Source: Strongylocentrotus droebachiensis
Taxonomy: Eukaryota; Echinodermata; Echinoidea; Camarodonta; Strongylocentrotidae
Assembly: GCA_035222895.1 (NCBI GenBank)
Contig: JAVYIG010005416.1
Span: 62,001-126,000 of the forward strand
Direction of reading: 5' to 3'
Length of the DNA stretch: 64,000 nucleotides
Shown: one piece after another, positions 1 to 12,286 of the stretch
Layout: every line of letters starts with the position of its first letter
Position numbering within the stretch: position 1 is the stretch's first letter
The notes under the pieces: model-generated
Database searches by the model: none
What the model was told of the DNA's origin: nothing
What the model saw: the letters and a program-made list of their open reading frames with translations, nothing else
Made by a program: the position numbers and the translations under genes

Positions 1-239
1 TTTTTGTTCATATTTTGAGTTTCAGCGGAGATTTGACATACAAACAAATTTCCTCCAGTACTATGGTCTTTGTAATGCAATTCGGTCAGGTTTTAAAATG
101 ACTACACATGTAGCTCTTAGTAAGGCCTTTGAACCTATCATTCCCGAAGCCGTGCACCTTGTGGTGAAAACAAATGTTGGTTGTTCACATATTTATCAGT
201 CTTTGCTAAAAAAACAAAGTAAAAGAATGTAAAGCCCTT

Positions 240-740
240 ACAAAGTGGAAAAGTTTTTTAGATTTTCAAGATGTACTTTGGGGTTCGTACTGTCAAATTC
301 CATTTCAGTCAACAATAGATATCAACATGAGGTGGTTTCAAATCAAGATTTTAAATAGAATATTATATATGAAGGACAGTTTGTTAAGATTTGGTGTAGT
401 GGCTGACAAGAAGTGTACTTTTTGTAGTAACAATGATGAAACTATCATACATGTTTTTTGCTTTTGTAACTATTCTAATGAAGTATGGTCGAAGTTAGAG
501 TTCTGGATATTTCGTAATACGGGGGAAAGGATCAAACTTACAAATCAAAATAAATTGTTTGGATTTTGTGGTAGCAATAATAATGCACTCAACTGTGTTC
601 TGATGGTTGTAAGACAAGAAATATTTTCAGCTAAATTACGAAATCAACTACCATCATTTGATATAATTTTATCAGCTGTAAAACATTATTATGAAATGGC
701 AAAAAAAATATATATACCAAACAAATCTCAGAGAGAATAA
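240..740 (+). pseudogene. LINE reverse transcriptase C-terminus (zf-RVT)
   Basis: The frame is open from about 327 to 740. It reads as a zf-RVT module: RILYMKDSLLRFGV, then Cys-x2-Cys (CTFC), about nine residues, then the His/Cys pair of IIHVFCFC, followed by a VWSKLE segment. This module sits at the very end of L1- and I-type LINE ORF2 proteins. No reverse transcriptase core is present, so this is a 5'-truncated, dead copy. Confidence 0.6.
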
Positions 741-1199
741 ACTGAAAAAGAAATGGTTTCACTTTAGAAAATATTTTGAGAGTGTTGGAAATGTGCTAAC
801 ATAAACATGATCATGTATTTTATGTTTGGTATTTTTTTTAAATTATATATTTAAAGTACTAATTTTGTCATAAATGTTTGTTTTTATCTGCCACAAAAGT
901 TTTTGGCCGTGATGATTATTATCTGTGTCAAGCCATTATGTATGGAAATTATTTCTTTAATTATTTGTATATGATATATGGATGTTCTGTATATGATGAA
1001 ATTTGTTTTGAAAATAAAGAACCCTGTGGAAGGGGAAAAAATTATTTTAAAAAAAAAAATTATTTATGACCTTTTTCTTGTATAAAAGCTGTTACTACCC
1101 AAGAAAGGGTCGATCATGAACTTTTGACAGGTATCGTAGAGAAATGATCTGGCTGGAAAAAAAATGTAACGTATAAAAGGAAAAATGCTTTTTTTTTAA

Positions 1200-2110
1200 T
1201 AGAAATTGGAAAATGTGACATTTTGTTTGTTTGGGATTTAATGGATGGGAAAGGTTTTCTCCCAGTTAATGAGTTAAGTGCGAAAATATTATTTAAGGAT
1301 GGAAGGTGGTATAGTCACCATGCACGTATTAGAAGAGCGATTCAATCACTTGGGAATATGTTAGTACTTGCAGATATGAATGTAGAACATAGAGAGTATA
1401 TGAAATTTAGATCCGCAGCGTTTGTATAAAAAATTATGATCATATAATTTTGATTGAGGATATGATTTCAGTTAGACTTGTAACTGTTGACAGTTAAAAG
1501 AATATATCATGAGTTAATTAAAACAAAAATCGAAGAATCTAGAGCGGAGGAATTTTGGCGTAATACTTTGGAAATTGAATATACACCTGTATGGTCAGAT
1601 GTTTGGTTATTTAAGTTAAAAAGTATAAAAGACAGCTTACTAATTAATTTCAATTTCAAATTCATGTATAATATTTTAGCAATACCATATAATTTGTTTA
1701 AATGGAAAGTTAATGCCAATGATCAATGTTAATATTGTAATAAAACAGGTGATTGTATGCACATGTTCTTTTTTGTAACGAAGTCAGTATGTTTTAGGAT
1801 AAAGTTGAAAGAAATATAAAGAAATATTTAATGTCTAAATTTAATTTCAAACCATGTCATCTATTGTTTGGTATTGATTTTAATTCAAAGAAGGAAAAAG
1901 ATGTTGATATTATTTTGAATTGTCCACTTTTTACTGTTTAGAAAAGTCTTGTTGGAAAAGAATTTAAAAGGAAAACAACAGAAAAAAGACTTCTTCATAT
2001 TTTTATTTACCTATTAAATTATCGTTTACAAATAGAAGAAAATATTAGAAAACGATGTATATCTCTCGAGAAATGGAGGCAAATGCAAAAAAATGTGAAT
2101 ATGTTTATAT
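1200..2110 (+). pseudogene. second LINE reverse transcriptase C-terminal fragment
   Basis: Frames at 1223-1429 (FVWDLMDGKGFLPVNE) and 1487-1732 (KFMYNILAIPYNLFKWKVNA, then a Cys-x2-Cys beginning NDQC and a His/Cys pair near 1755) give the same kind of RT tail as the preceding fragment, broken by stops and frame changes. Further RT-tail-like coding traces run to about 2110. It could be a second copy or a rearranged part of the same element. Confidence 0.5.
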
Positions 2111-2567
2111 TATTATGAAAAAATAAAGAAGACCTGAATTGGTTATTTTACACAACAAACAAAAAACAGTCAATGACATTTCTTTAAAAATATTTAGGGT
2201 ATTTCCTCTCATGTGCATATCCAGAAAATAGGGAATAAAATAAATGAGGTATTTGAGAATAAAATATGTGGTCTTACCTCTTCTCCTTCTTCGACATCTT
2301 TAACGGTCATGATTTGAATTTTTCTCCCATCACTCACCCATGCACAGTTAGGATCACAGGAATGGTTCAACATAGATGCTCTAAAAAAAAACAGGAACAG
2401 TTAAAACAGAGACATAATTATGACACATTTATTTACACCAAAACAAAATTAATGTATGTGATTGGGAAGAGAAAAGGTACTAGTTTATTATGCTAATGGA
2501 ATCAACATACAATCAAAATAATGAAAATTATGGTTGTTTAGAATCGGATGACATTACCGATAATGCT

Positions 2568-3240
2568 TTAAAGGTATTTGTCCTATTTGTAGGCCAACAA
2601 CAAAATAAAAAAAGGTAAAATTCCAACGGCATGTGAAAGATAATATTAATTTAGAACTTTCCTAAAACAATGGGGGCTTGAAAATGTCTTTAAGTTGGAA
2701 AATAACGACTACGACTTAAGTGCTACCAAGTAAAAAAGAAAGAGTCTGATTTTCAGACCATTGTACCTAAGGTCGTACGTTTTGAACTGCGCAAAGATTC
2801 AATCAGTTTAATTTGGCCATTACAAATAGTGGGTTATTGATATAGACAAAGGCTCATGTACCCTTTACAGCTCATTTTATGTATGTTATTACCAAAGAAG
2901 AAAAAAAAGCCAGTCAGTCACTCAATAGTGTCTAACAGTGAAGTCTAGCAAGTAAACGGGTTTCCTTGCATAATTTGAATATTAGGACACCGCTAACATT
3001 TAAATTTCACAGATAGGACATACATGGCATAATTCACAATTCCTGCAAAGTTCGATAGAATTTGATGTTGGCTGCAGAAGGGACATAGTATCTTTATCCA
3101 ATAGACCAAAATATTTCTGATTGACTTTACATGCAAAAACGGCCTTGGCATGGCCGCAATTACAACTTTCAATTGAAAATGTTGACATGATCCCAACATC
3201 TAATTCAAAAACAAAAGCCACTGTTTCTATAGCTCATAGT
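2568..3240. repeat. interspersed repeat, copy 1 (second copy 37959-38640)
   Basis: About 600 bp is shared in the same orientation with 37959-38640, including the segments at 2660-2760, 2820-2900 and 2930-3090. Both copies begin at a TTAAAGG-type end. No coding capacity. The copy here lacks the hAT insertion found in the other and so shows its empty site near 3022-3030. Confidence 0.6.
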
Positions 3241-4382
3241 ATCAGCTATAACATACCTAAATTTTGGAGAACATAGAGCACAAACATGCTACAAAGTGCT
3301 CAAAGATTAATGTCATATAGATTCATGATTTGAACGAAATTCACGTTCCCTGAGGCATAACACGCAGATTAAGACAATTCTGTCATGATACCTTTAATCG
3401 CAATTTTCAATATGATGACGTCATCAAAATAAAAAAAATAACGTGTACTGAGTTTGAAGAAGATTGTCCTAGCAACAACATATCAACATTAAGAAGAAAA
3501 AAGATCAATATTTACAGAGATACAATCAATTGTTCATAAATATGCTGACGTTATAATAAGCAAATTCGTATTTTGAGTTCCAAGGTCAATATGATGATGT
3601 CACTATTTACTTAATGGCCAAATGAGACATGAAATCATATCTCCGTCGCATATTCTATCCAAATATAAGAACAAATTGAGGGTTCCAGTGCATCCAAAAG
3701 AGCTATAATAGATTTTGTATAGGCATGTTTTTGCCCATATATGTTATGTATTACACGAGCTCGCGCACACGGACATTTAACTTGAATGGACGCTCATTCA
3801 CTTAATAATGGTCATAAAGAGATAAATATGGTATCAAATTGTTCGGAAAAAAAAAGAGAAATATCGTGTCAAAACAAATATAGGAGGAATTATTTTGCGT
3901 TCGGCCGTGACGAACGAAAACACGCGCGCAAAAATAAAATGCCTTTGCTTATAATGGCGTACGAGCGCGTTTTTTGACCTGGAATTGACAGGACGGATAT
4001 TGAACTTGATCATGATAAATATGAATGAGAAAGGACTTTCCGTTATGAAGATCATGAGTTGATTTTCAGAAGAAAAAACAAAATCACAAAATGGCGCCTA
4101 GATGACGTCATCACTTATGGTCAAGGTTGAAAACCTTATTGTGCTTTGTCCATATGCCTATACATAATATGTGCTAAATTTCAAGGCATTTGATTGAGCC
4201 ATTTTCAAGTTATCTTGCTAATAAAAAAGTGGTTAGAAATAAGAAAAATAATCTAACGAAAAAATTAGGTGGTCTTTATTATTTACAGCCCATCTGAAAA
4301 TTACATTGATAAAGCGCTTGATACAATGTTTTTAACCGCTTAACAAAACAAGGTACAACGTAAAATAAACATACAACACTAA
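3241..4382. other. SMYD-A intron sequence, nothing recognised
   Basis: AT-rich sequence in intron 3 of SMYD-A with only short chance ORFs on both strands. I see no exon, RNA gene or repeat that I can name. Confidence 0.5.
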
Positions 4383-4576
4383 TACACTCAAACCTGCTTT
4401 AGTGACCACCTGTCTACAAAAACCACCTGTCTACAAAGGCCACATTTGTTGTTTCCCTCGAAAATGGTTTCTCATTGAATCATGTACTAAAGGAACCTGT
4501 CTATAAAGACCACCTGTCTACAAAGGCCACTTTTTGTGTTTCCCTTGGGTGGTCGCTATAGACAGGTTTGACTGTA
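4383..4576. mobile_element. Tc1/mariner-like MITE
   Basis: A 194-bp element with inverted ends TACACTCAAACCTG and CAGGTTTGACTGTA, flanked by TA. The interior repeats a CACCTGTCTACAAAGGCCAC motif. The ends and the TA flank fit Tc1/mariner-derived MITEs. Confidence 0.65.
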
Positions 4577-4589
4577 ATACATAATTATA

Positions 4590-5345
4590 ATAATAATAAA
4601 ATTACAGATAATTAGAGACTTACTTTAAACAAAACTGCCCTATAAATTACTATTAAACAAAAAATACTTCAAACTTTCCATAAAAGACTCTACAAATAGG
4701 GATTGGTGGATACTAGTTGGTAAACTATTCCATAATTAAGGGGCTGCAACAGCAAAAGTACGATCACCGTAACAGGTATTGGTTCGGGAACCAGGGGCGT
4801 ATCGGGAATTAGCATGTGCAGTTGACCGTAATGAACGTGATGGAACGATAGGTTTGAGAAGGTTGTTTAAATATGATGGAGAATACCATGTTTAATTTTG
4901 AATACTAACAAAAGAATCTTAAACTGAAAGCGAGTTAAAATAGGTAGCCAATGAACAGGTCTAAGAATAGGTGTTATGTGTTCGATTTTCTGGTTTGGGT
5001 AATGAGACGGGCTGTCATGTTCTGAATACGTTGCAGTGGAGAAATGGTGATATTCGGTAAGCCAAAGTACAATCCGTTACAATAATCTAAATGAGAAGTC
5101 ACAAAAGCGTGGATCAATCGTTGTGTAGACTGTCTGTCCAAATATTTTCGAAGTTTACTAATTCTGGAGATACCAAAAGCAGCCGTCCGACAAGTATTCC
5201 TGATATGTTGTTTCATGTTCAGTACATTATCAATAGTGACGCCGAGGTTACGAACCACTTTTGAAGATACGATTTCAACGCCAGCAGCATCTAAGCACGG
5301 CAGACTGCAAGAACTTCTAAACTGCGAGGTGATGTGTAGTACCTC
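4590..5345 (-). mobile_element. L2-like LINE 3' fragment
   Basis: On the minus strand, 4974-5258 encodes the end of an L2/CR1-type reverse transcriptase: VRNLGVTID, HIRNTCRTAAF, AFVTSHLDYCNGLYFGLP, LQRIQNMTARLI. It continues leftward in broken frames (HITPILRPVHWLPI-like) and ends at an AAT/TTA-rich tail near 4590-4610. The 5' end is truncated and the frame is broken. Inserted in intron 3 of SMYD-A. Confidence 0.7.
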
Positions 5346-5439
5346 CGTCTTAGATTAATTTAAATTGAGTTTATTCAAAGAAGACCAGGACATGACATCG
5401 GAGATGCATTCGCTAAGTTTATGAAAGTTATCCCCAAGA

Positions 5440-5976
5440 ACTGATTTCCCCATGCTTTTGCCCAGGTTATATAATTTGTATCATATATTGCATCCATGAC
5501 ATTTCACAATCCTTTACGAATTTCGAAAAAATTGAGACTATTTTCGGAAAACTGTTTATTGATAATTATTAATTTTCATATAAATAGTTTATTAAAATTC
5601 ATATTTTTCACGATCAAACAGAATACAAACAATTACTCTATATTAGTGCATCCACACGAAAAATATCAGGCCTAGTATCAATATAACTTGGGTGCTGGTG
5701 TGAGAAAATAAGATTTTTTAGGGGGGAAATCGGAGATTTATATTATCAATATAAAGAAAACAATAGTGGATGTGAGGCAATGACGTCACGGACTCATAAG
5801 TGAGTTGCCAATGTGTCTTGTGATTTTCAAAGTTTTTCATGTCATTAAAAATTCATGACATTTTTAGTTTCTTATTATATTAGTCATCCGATTTTGCTCA
5901 AACTTGTTTTGATTGGTTTGTCTGATTTTCTGCTTCTATTGAAAGAAGGTTATTATTGGAATAGACTTGCCCTTTA
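5440..5976. mobile_element. partial TTAA MITE, family 2
   Basis: The right end matches the termini of the elements at 9210-10016 and 40202-41000 (TTTTGCTCAAAC, TTTTCTGCTTCTATTG, then a GACTTGCCCTTTAA end). The left terminus is missing. Non-coding. Confidence 0.55.
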
Positions 5977-6549
5977 ATCCTCATTACCAAGTCTCTTGGA
6001 GAGGACCTAAAGCTGTTGATCCCCTGGTTGTTTACTTACAAGCATATACATTCTTTCTTAGAGTCAGGTAAAACAATTATCAATCATTATAGTAACAGAA
6101 ATCACCTCATGTATATCCCAGATGCAATGACATTCAGATCATTATTCATTATTGATAAGGAATTGCAGATAGTCGCCCCAAACATCTTCAACAAGCTGCT
6201 TGGCTCAGGTAAGACATCATCTTCGTAATACTTCAACGAAAACAACAATGTCTCAAATTCCTTCCTTCTCGTATCGCTCAGCTTCTCATGATGGGATTCC
6301 AACTGGTCTACGGTGGTTGGAAAACAATCCTCATCATCCTGAGTGCATGGAGGGGATCGTCTTTGCTTCTGGATAATATGAGATAAAAGCTGAACTACGT
6401 GTGGATATGGCAAGGGATGTATTCTCTTCAGCGTTTTGCAGTCTTGCTTGTGACATCTTGCCCAATCTCCTCGCTGCACGGGGTACAAACATCAAAATAA
6501 GAATGTAAGCCGTACCAAACTTCAATCTAAGTTAGTCTACCAACAGCCA

Positions 6550-7052
6550 TTAAAGGGACTTGGTAACATTGTTCAAATGAGAGAAAATGGTGCTTAGGTA
6601 GTGACTTCAATGCTAGATGTACAATTAAAGATAATCCGAAAGTTTGAGTGTAAACAGACCATTATTAATGATCAAAATTGCGGAAAAGTGATCTATATTA
6701 TTATAATTTAATAACAATTTAGGTGAATGTAAATCGTCAAAAAGCAATGAATGGGCTTGATATACAATTCCAAACATTGAAGTGTTGACAAAATTTTAAA
6801 AGCCTGTTTTATGTCTTATTTTCATGAAAAAACGGTTGGGAAAAATTAAAAAATGGTTGGGAAAATTAACTGTTAGAGAGGTAATGGACAGTGACGCCTT
6901 CAAACAAAACCATAAATATCTTTGTGGTTTGAGAATATTTTGCATGTTAGAGTGTTAGTACAGTAGAAGGAATATTTATAATAAGCAACATTTCATACAA
7001 AAATTACGCAATTTTTTCACCAACCTTCAAAAATGTTACCGGTTCATTTTAA
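6550..7052. mobile_element. TTAA-flanked MITE in SMYD-A intron 2
   Basis: The ends are imperfect inverted repeats (TTAAAGGGACTTGGTAACAT against TTAAAATGAACCGGTAACAT) and both outer boundaries are TTAA. The same intron in SMYD-B (32272-32275) and SMYD-C (50907-50910) has a single TTAA followed by the same AAGACACTCG-type flank, so the element inserted into SMYD-A at TTAA and duplicated it. TTAA duplication is typical of the piggyBac superfamily. Confidence 0.75.
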
Positions 7053-9104
7053 AGATACTCGACATCTTTAATACATTTTACATCATAATTACGTGTAAAA
7101 ATCACTTCATTTAACTGTTCATAGAAGTTTAGGCATTTCAGGATTGATTGATAATTTCTGTTGATTAATTTTGCATCCTGCAATGACAACTAAATTCAAA
7201 CAACCATTCCGTTTCTAATGGCCAACTTTACTAAATATAACATAGCCCCAAACTCCGTAAACTTTGTCATAATTAATGCTGAGAAACTTAACAAAAAAAT
7301 CTTAATATTTTTCCCAGAGATGGACATATTTTACTACAATATATCCTATGATTTTTTTTGAATTTTTAGAGTTATTCAACTCACTGGGACACTGACTGCT
7401 TAGATTCTAGCATAGACTTAATTCAGGAATCATTCATTTCTGATATACGTAATGGGTTTATGTGTTGGAGGGAATCAAAACAAAAGATTTGTTTTTACCT
7501 GACATGATTTATTGCAGTAGCTCACATAGTTGCAGCTCGAACACTTCTTTAGAGTTGAACTGAAAGTAAGATGATGAATATTGGAGTTGACTTTATTCTA
7601 GCGCTTAAAGACTTCGGTGGTAAGCGCCTTATAAGCACCGTTTTTGTTATCATTAATATTATTATTATCATTCTTGAAATATTCAAAACAGTTTCAAACC
7701 TAAACGAATGTCATTAGAATGTATCATAATGCAGTATTGTACTAGGTCCAAACAAATACCTTAAATGAAAAAACAAGAGTAGAAACTTCACTAAAGGTTA
7801 CAAACTTTAAACAATTTATGTTGACCTCTTTTGAGTTTTGTCCAAATTAATAAAGTAATGCTTACTTTTATTTCAAAATTTAGCATAATGATGATTAATT
7901 TAATCATTATTAGACTTCTATATTAGATCTATATTATTATCATGATAATAATTACGATGTTTAATTCAATCATGGATATAGCATTTAATAAATATTATTT
8001 ATTCTTAATATCATATTGTCATTAAAGTGAAATGAATGATACTCTACACTCAGAGGATTTAACCCGTGCTAATTGGCCAAGAAAGAAAAAAATATATAAA
8101 AAGAAAGCACATGGATTTCAATATTATATAGCACCCCTAAAATAAGCCATAAAGACCCTATCACTTCTTATTATCACATTATAACAAATAATTAAAAATC
8201 AACACCATTTTTTGAGGCAAAAATCACTTTAGCGTCCCCTTTTGTCGCCGTGTAGTGTATATGCATATGGCAATTCTTCAAGGATACATTGTCCCCTCGC
8301 AAATTTTGAAGTGAAGACCAAACTTCGCCCACAAGTAGCTGATTTTACAACACGCACAGATTCCATAGCAGACACCGCCATTATCATAAGTGTAAGCTTA
8401 TGAATTTGCTCCTCTCAGCTCAAACAGGCACGGCCGGGCTTCAATCGCTTTCATTATGAGGCGTATATCATTTCTTTTAATTCAGCTATGCAGTTGTAGG
8501 AGTGTGTATTATCTTTTTATCGAGTGGGAATCCCACCAGGGAATTCCCACTGACATTCATAACAGGAAGTATTATGTTTGACCTTTGTACTTGCGTTCCT
8601 TAGGCTTAACCGAACCGTTCACCCACGCACATCTCAGCAATCCCTTTCGTTATAACAAGTTAAATGTTTATGATCCCCCCCCCCCCCCTAGGGGTGGGAA
8701 TTCACACTCATAAACATTTCTTGGATAACATAACATTGGTACTGGTACTGTTTGGTACGGTCATATTTGTATAATTCACTTGCCAAATACTCGGCTCACT
8801 ATAGTGTGTACCTAATATCTGTTATTCATTGTAGGATGATGCACATTGGAACTCAACTTGGTGAAATATCAGAAGTACATTAATGTAAGGAACATCATTA
8901 TGCTGTATTAAGCATTTACCTTGCTACTTTCATCTCGTCCTTTTTTCCTTTCCCCCATTTCTTTTCTTCCATTCTGATCTCTTACTCTTTCTTATTCGTG
9001 TTTCTCCTCTCCCTTTATAGCTCCCTCATGACACCAAAAATTGGGGGGTCGTTATTCAGAAGGGTCCCTATTCATAATACATCTACCAGAGAAGGGTCAC
9101 TGCA

Positions 9105-9187
9105 ATAGATCGTGGTGTTTTGGTCTAGTGGATAAGTCACCCGACTGCAGATTACAAGGTACGTGGTTCGAGTCCCGCCATGGCACT
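9105..9187 (+). repeat. tRNA-derived SINE head
   Basis: Contains an A-box-like TAGTGGATAAGTC and a B-box-like GGTTCGAGTCCC at tRNA spacing. The same unit recurs at 40098-40178 and, inverted, within 47580-47853 and 57730-58008, so it is a SINE rather than a tRNA gene. No convincing full cloverleaf. Confidence 0.65.
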
Positions 9188-9209
9188 AATATCCTTTAAT
9201 TGGCAATCA

Positions 9210-10016
9210 TTAAAGGCCAAGTCCACCCCAAAAAACATTTTACTTTCAATTTCAATAGAAGCAGAATAATCGGACAAACCAATCAAAAAAAGTTTGAGCA
9301 AAATCGAATATCTAATAAGAAAGTTATGATCTTTTTTAAAAGTCTGTAAAACTATGGAACAGTGAAAATCACAAGACAAATTGGAAATTCACTCATGAGT
9401 CTGTGACGCCATATGTCCTCACTATCCACTAATTGATTTCTTTATATTGATAATATAAATTTCCTATTTTCCCCCTAAGAATCTTATTTCTTCACACCAG
9501 CATCCAAGTTAGATTGATGGAAATATGTTTTTGTGTGGATGCACTAATATAGAGTAAAACAAATTCAGTTGAATCATGAAAAATGTGACTTTTGATAAAG
9601 AATTAGATAACAATCAATAATTGTGAATATACAATATTCAGGAAAAAATATCAATTCTTCAAAGTTCTTAACAGATTTTGTGCGATGTCATGCACGCAGT
9701 ATGAAACAGATTATATATAACCTGGGCAAAGGCATGGGGAAATCAAGTTTCGGGGGATAAAGAGAGAAATTAACGGGATTAAACAATATAATGCAATTGA
9801 TAAATAGTGAGGACAAGACGTCACAAACTGATAACCAAATTGGCAATTGGCAATTGATTTCCATTGTTCTATACTCTATAGTTTGACTTACTTTAAAAAA
9901 AAATCATAACTTTCTTATTAATTATCGATTTTGCTCAAACCTTTTTTGATTGGTTTGTCTGACTTTTCTGCTTCTATTGGAAGTAGGTTATTTTTTGGAG
10001 TGGACTTGTACTTTAA
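9210..10016. mobile_element. TTAA MITE family 2, complete (807 bp)
   Basis: Flanked by TTAA on both sides, with long imperfect inverted termini of roughly 100 bp (left AAAGGCCAAGTCCACCCC, right GGAGTGGACTTGTACTTTAA). Related copies: 40202-41000, 44326-44806, partial 5440-5976. No transposase ORF. Confidence 0.7.
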
Positions 10017-10360
10017 TTGCTACATTCCACCCAGGTGTTTAAATGGGGGTGCGAAAGTTGATATGGTTGGATGAGCGCTTGTAAAATAACGCCTGGCTGC
10101 GGAGTGCTCCACAGGGAGTTGACAGTGTGCTTACATTGTGTGCGAGTAAGCCTGCATGAATCCGATGACCGGGGTGATACGTTCAATATCTCTAAAGGTT
10201 ATTATTCATTAGGTTCATACTTCTATGTATTGCTTTTAAAACATTTGATTTTAATGGATTAGATTTTTAAGACAGCTGCCCTGCCAAGGGGCCCTGTATA
10301 TAAGGTTGACCTACCTACATTTTGTTCAAACATCCTTGCATCTGTTCCACAAGCACATTA

Positions 10361-12024
10361 AATGGTAAAATATTTTCATATAAACTACAAACAGATATTG
10401 CTACCAACAAATTATATTATATGATCTTAAAATGTAGATATCAGGAGAGTATTTAAAAGTGGTGTGGTGTGGTATTTGAATGATGGTTTTAATTCTGCCA
10501 AATGAAATCCCACAAACCCAACAAATCCAACATACCCGTGTCGCAACTTTACTGAGGATTACCATTAGAAAATTACCACGACATCACGGGGTCGTGTGAC
10601 TTGTATGATGATGATGATGATGTAGTCATTAGGGCCCTGCAAAATAAAGAGTTGCGATTGATTCGAATCAATATAATCTGATCGCAACTGTGTACTAGAG
10701 AGATGGGTGTTGTGATTAATTTCAAGTTTTAATAAGGAGGCCCAGATTATTTCATTTCTCATGTTTTCCTTCTGTGTTTTTTTTATCGCAGGAAACCCAG
10801 CAGATTTGAATTTGTCACTGCGGACAAACTAGGTGATCTACAGCAGATAAATCTGATCTGAATGAAGAAGAAGTGATCGTCAGATGGCATCTCACGAACG
10901 GTCATCAGGCCTCTCAGCTTTAATACAACTCAGCTTAGTGATCACACTGAGAGGGCTGGTTTTCTATTCCCGACCAAGGGGAATTTAATAGTGGTGATCG
11001 GATGGTGCGTTTCGAAAAAATCTTACCACAAAAAACGTACTGAAAGATTTTGACGAAATCAAGGTGATCTGCTGGATCTGCTGCAGATCAACTTATTATA
11101 TGAAAATTGGAAATTGAATATTTATATTTGTAAAGACAAAATGATCACGAATAAATTTCAGAAGGTGAAGTCTTTCAGTTGTGAATTTATATTCATATAT
11201 TTATTTCATTATAAGCTTGTGAATGTTCTGAAAATCTTGAAACTGGGGGAAAAGGATGAGATTAGAAAGTAGCACAAAAAGTGAGTGAAAGAAAGTGTCT
11301 TTTCTTGTACTTAACTGTCTGGGTTCGCAAGGCATCAAGCTTCCCAGTTATGTATTAAATTAGTTCATATTTCCCCATGTATGTTCAAATGTAGGCCTAT
11401 ACTGATTTTATTTTGTATTCAGAACTGAAATGTGAAAGAACAGTGATCAAAGTCATCAGAAAACAATATGAAGAGTGAACAATAATGATTGAAACAATTA
11501 GGAAAGTTGAGACAAGGAAGGTGAAAAAATAGTAAAAATTAAGAGTGAATGAGAAAGGGTCAAACTAAGTGAGAAAGAATTACTGTTGAGGAGTCACCAG
11601 AGAGAATAAAATGAAAGTGAGATAGGATTATTGAAAGTGACAAGAAAAGAGCATGAGGAAAATGGTCAAAAAGGTATTAAGTGATGTGAAAGAGAATTGT
11701 AATAATCAGAAAAGTTATAATTTTTTTTTTAATGGGATGAGGACACGACAACCCTTGATGCAGGATTGATGGGTTAAATTGGCATGATGGAATATATTAA
11801 AAGGAACTACACTTGCAGTCAGTTTGACTTGTTAGTGCGTCCATCAACTTTCATTTCCACTCGTTTCTTTCATTTTCTCTTTCACTTTACATGTGTGTCT
11901 TTATGTGGTAAACTTGTCCTTACAATTCTTTTATCCATCTCCTCTGATTCTCATACTTTGATTCAGTCTCAGAGTGAATGTTTCTTGCTCTCAATTTCTG
12001 ATCTGTTTAATACATGTATTTGTC
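10361..12024. other. SMYD-A/SMYD-B spacer, nothing recognised
   Basis: Contains a short GAT microsatellite at 10604-10622 and otherwise unremarkable AT-rich sequence. No exon with splice signals or named repeat was found. Confidence 0.5.
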
Positions 12025-12165
12025 TTCAATCCACCCCTCCCCCTACTCCCTCCCTCTCCCTCTCTCCCTCCCTCACTCCCCCTCTCTTTCTCCATCTCTC
12101 TCCCTTTCCCCCTCTCTCTCCCTTTCCCTCTCTTTCTTCCCCTATTTCTATCTCTCAATTCCAGG
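12025..12165. repeat. CT/CCCT-rich low-complexity tract
   Basis: About 140 bp of imperfect CTCCCT repeats. It creates spurious long ORFs in several frames (Pro/Ser/Leu-rich on plus, Gly/Arg/Glu-rich on minus). Confidence 0.85.
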
Positions 12166-12222
12166 AAATGATAAATGTACCATGAAAAGAAAGAACACAT
12201 CAAAGCTCAAGTTGGCTGTTTC

Positions 12223-12228
12223 TTTATT
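12223..12228 (-). terminator. putative SMYD-B polyadenylation signal
   Basis: AATAAA on the minus strand within GCTGTTTCTTTATT, a context conserved at 42917-42922 in the equivalent position downstream of SMYD-C. That conservation between the two 3' flanks is the reason for the call. It would imply a 3' UTR of about 3.4 kb for SMYD-B. Confidence 0.35.
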
Positions 12229-12286
12229 TAAGCATGAGAATACAGCATGTCTGTGTACAAGTAAATTGTTCTTCACATAAAAGACT

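Larger units (their letters stand above)
1..2150 (+). mobile_element. L1/Tx1-like LINE 3' fragments, decayed
   Basis: Two successive stretches encode the C-terminal end of a non-LTR reverse transcriptase on the plus strand, each with a zinc-binding RVT tail. They are interrupted by stops and frameshifts and separated by AT-rich, non-coding-looking sequence. The segment lies immediately 3' of the last visible exon of SMYD-A, so it may be what broke or enlarged that gene. Family-level identity is inferred from the zf-RVT pattern and from the upstream WDLMD..G segment usual in this clade. Confidence 0.55.
2278..8381 (-). pseudogene. SMYD-A: SMYD3-like methyltransferase copy, exons 1-4 with nonsense codon
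   Basis: Four exons match the other two SMYD copies with the same phases and consensus splice sites: exon 1 8206-8381, exon 2 (MYND) 7499-7559, exon 3 6106-6473, exon 4 (SET core) 2278-2380. Exon 4 carries NHSCDPNC and exon 3 carries ICNSLSI, the SET cofactor motifs. Exon 1 has the right length but codon 51 is TAA (8229-8231), where copies B and C have Tyr or Phe, and codon 52 is Ser (AGT), where the first MYND zinc cysteine should be. Exons 5-9 are not seen to the left, where LINE fragments begin; they are lost or lie outside the window. The remaining exons are open and their splice sites intact, so inactivation looks recent, or the nonsense allele may be polymorphic. I call it a pseudogene, but a truncated or alternatively started product cannot be excluded. 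Confidence 0.75.
8382..10360. repeat. 5' flank of SMYD-A, segmental duplicate of 39390-41345
   Basis: About 2 kb upstream of SMYD-A is collinear with the 2 kb upstream of SMYD-B, including the GAGTGGGAATTCCCAC block, the CCTTTTTTCCTTTCCCCC tract, the tRNA-like SINE and the TTAA MITE. The A and B genes were therefore duplicated together with their upstream DNA, after those elements had inserted. Confidence 0.8.

Noticed and set aside
2993..3221. Minus-strand ORFs with Cys/His pairs (73 and 68 codons)
   Set aside because: They lie in an interspersed repeat also present at 37959-38640, where the frames are broken.
9105..9187. tRNA gene
   Set aside because: A- and B-box-like motifs are present, but the same unit recurs with identical flanks at 40098 and in reversed, tailed copies elsewhere, so it is a SINE head.
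11784..12280. Pro/Ser/Leu-rich and Gly/Arg-rich ORFs on both strands
   Set aside because: Produced by the CT-rich low-complexity tract. Open in several frames at once.
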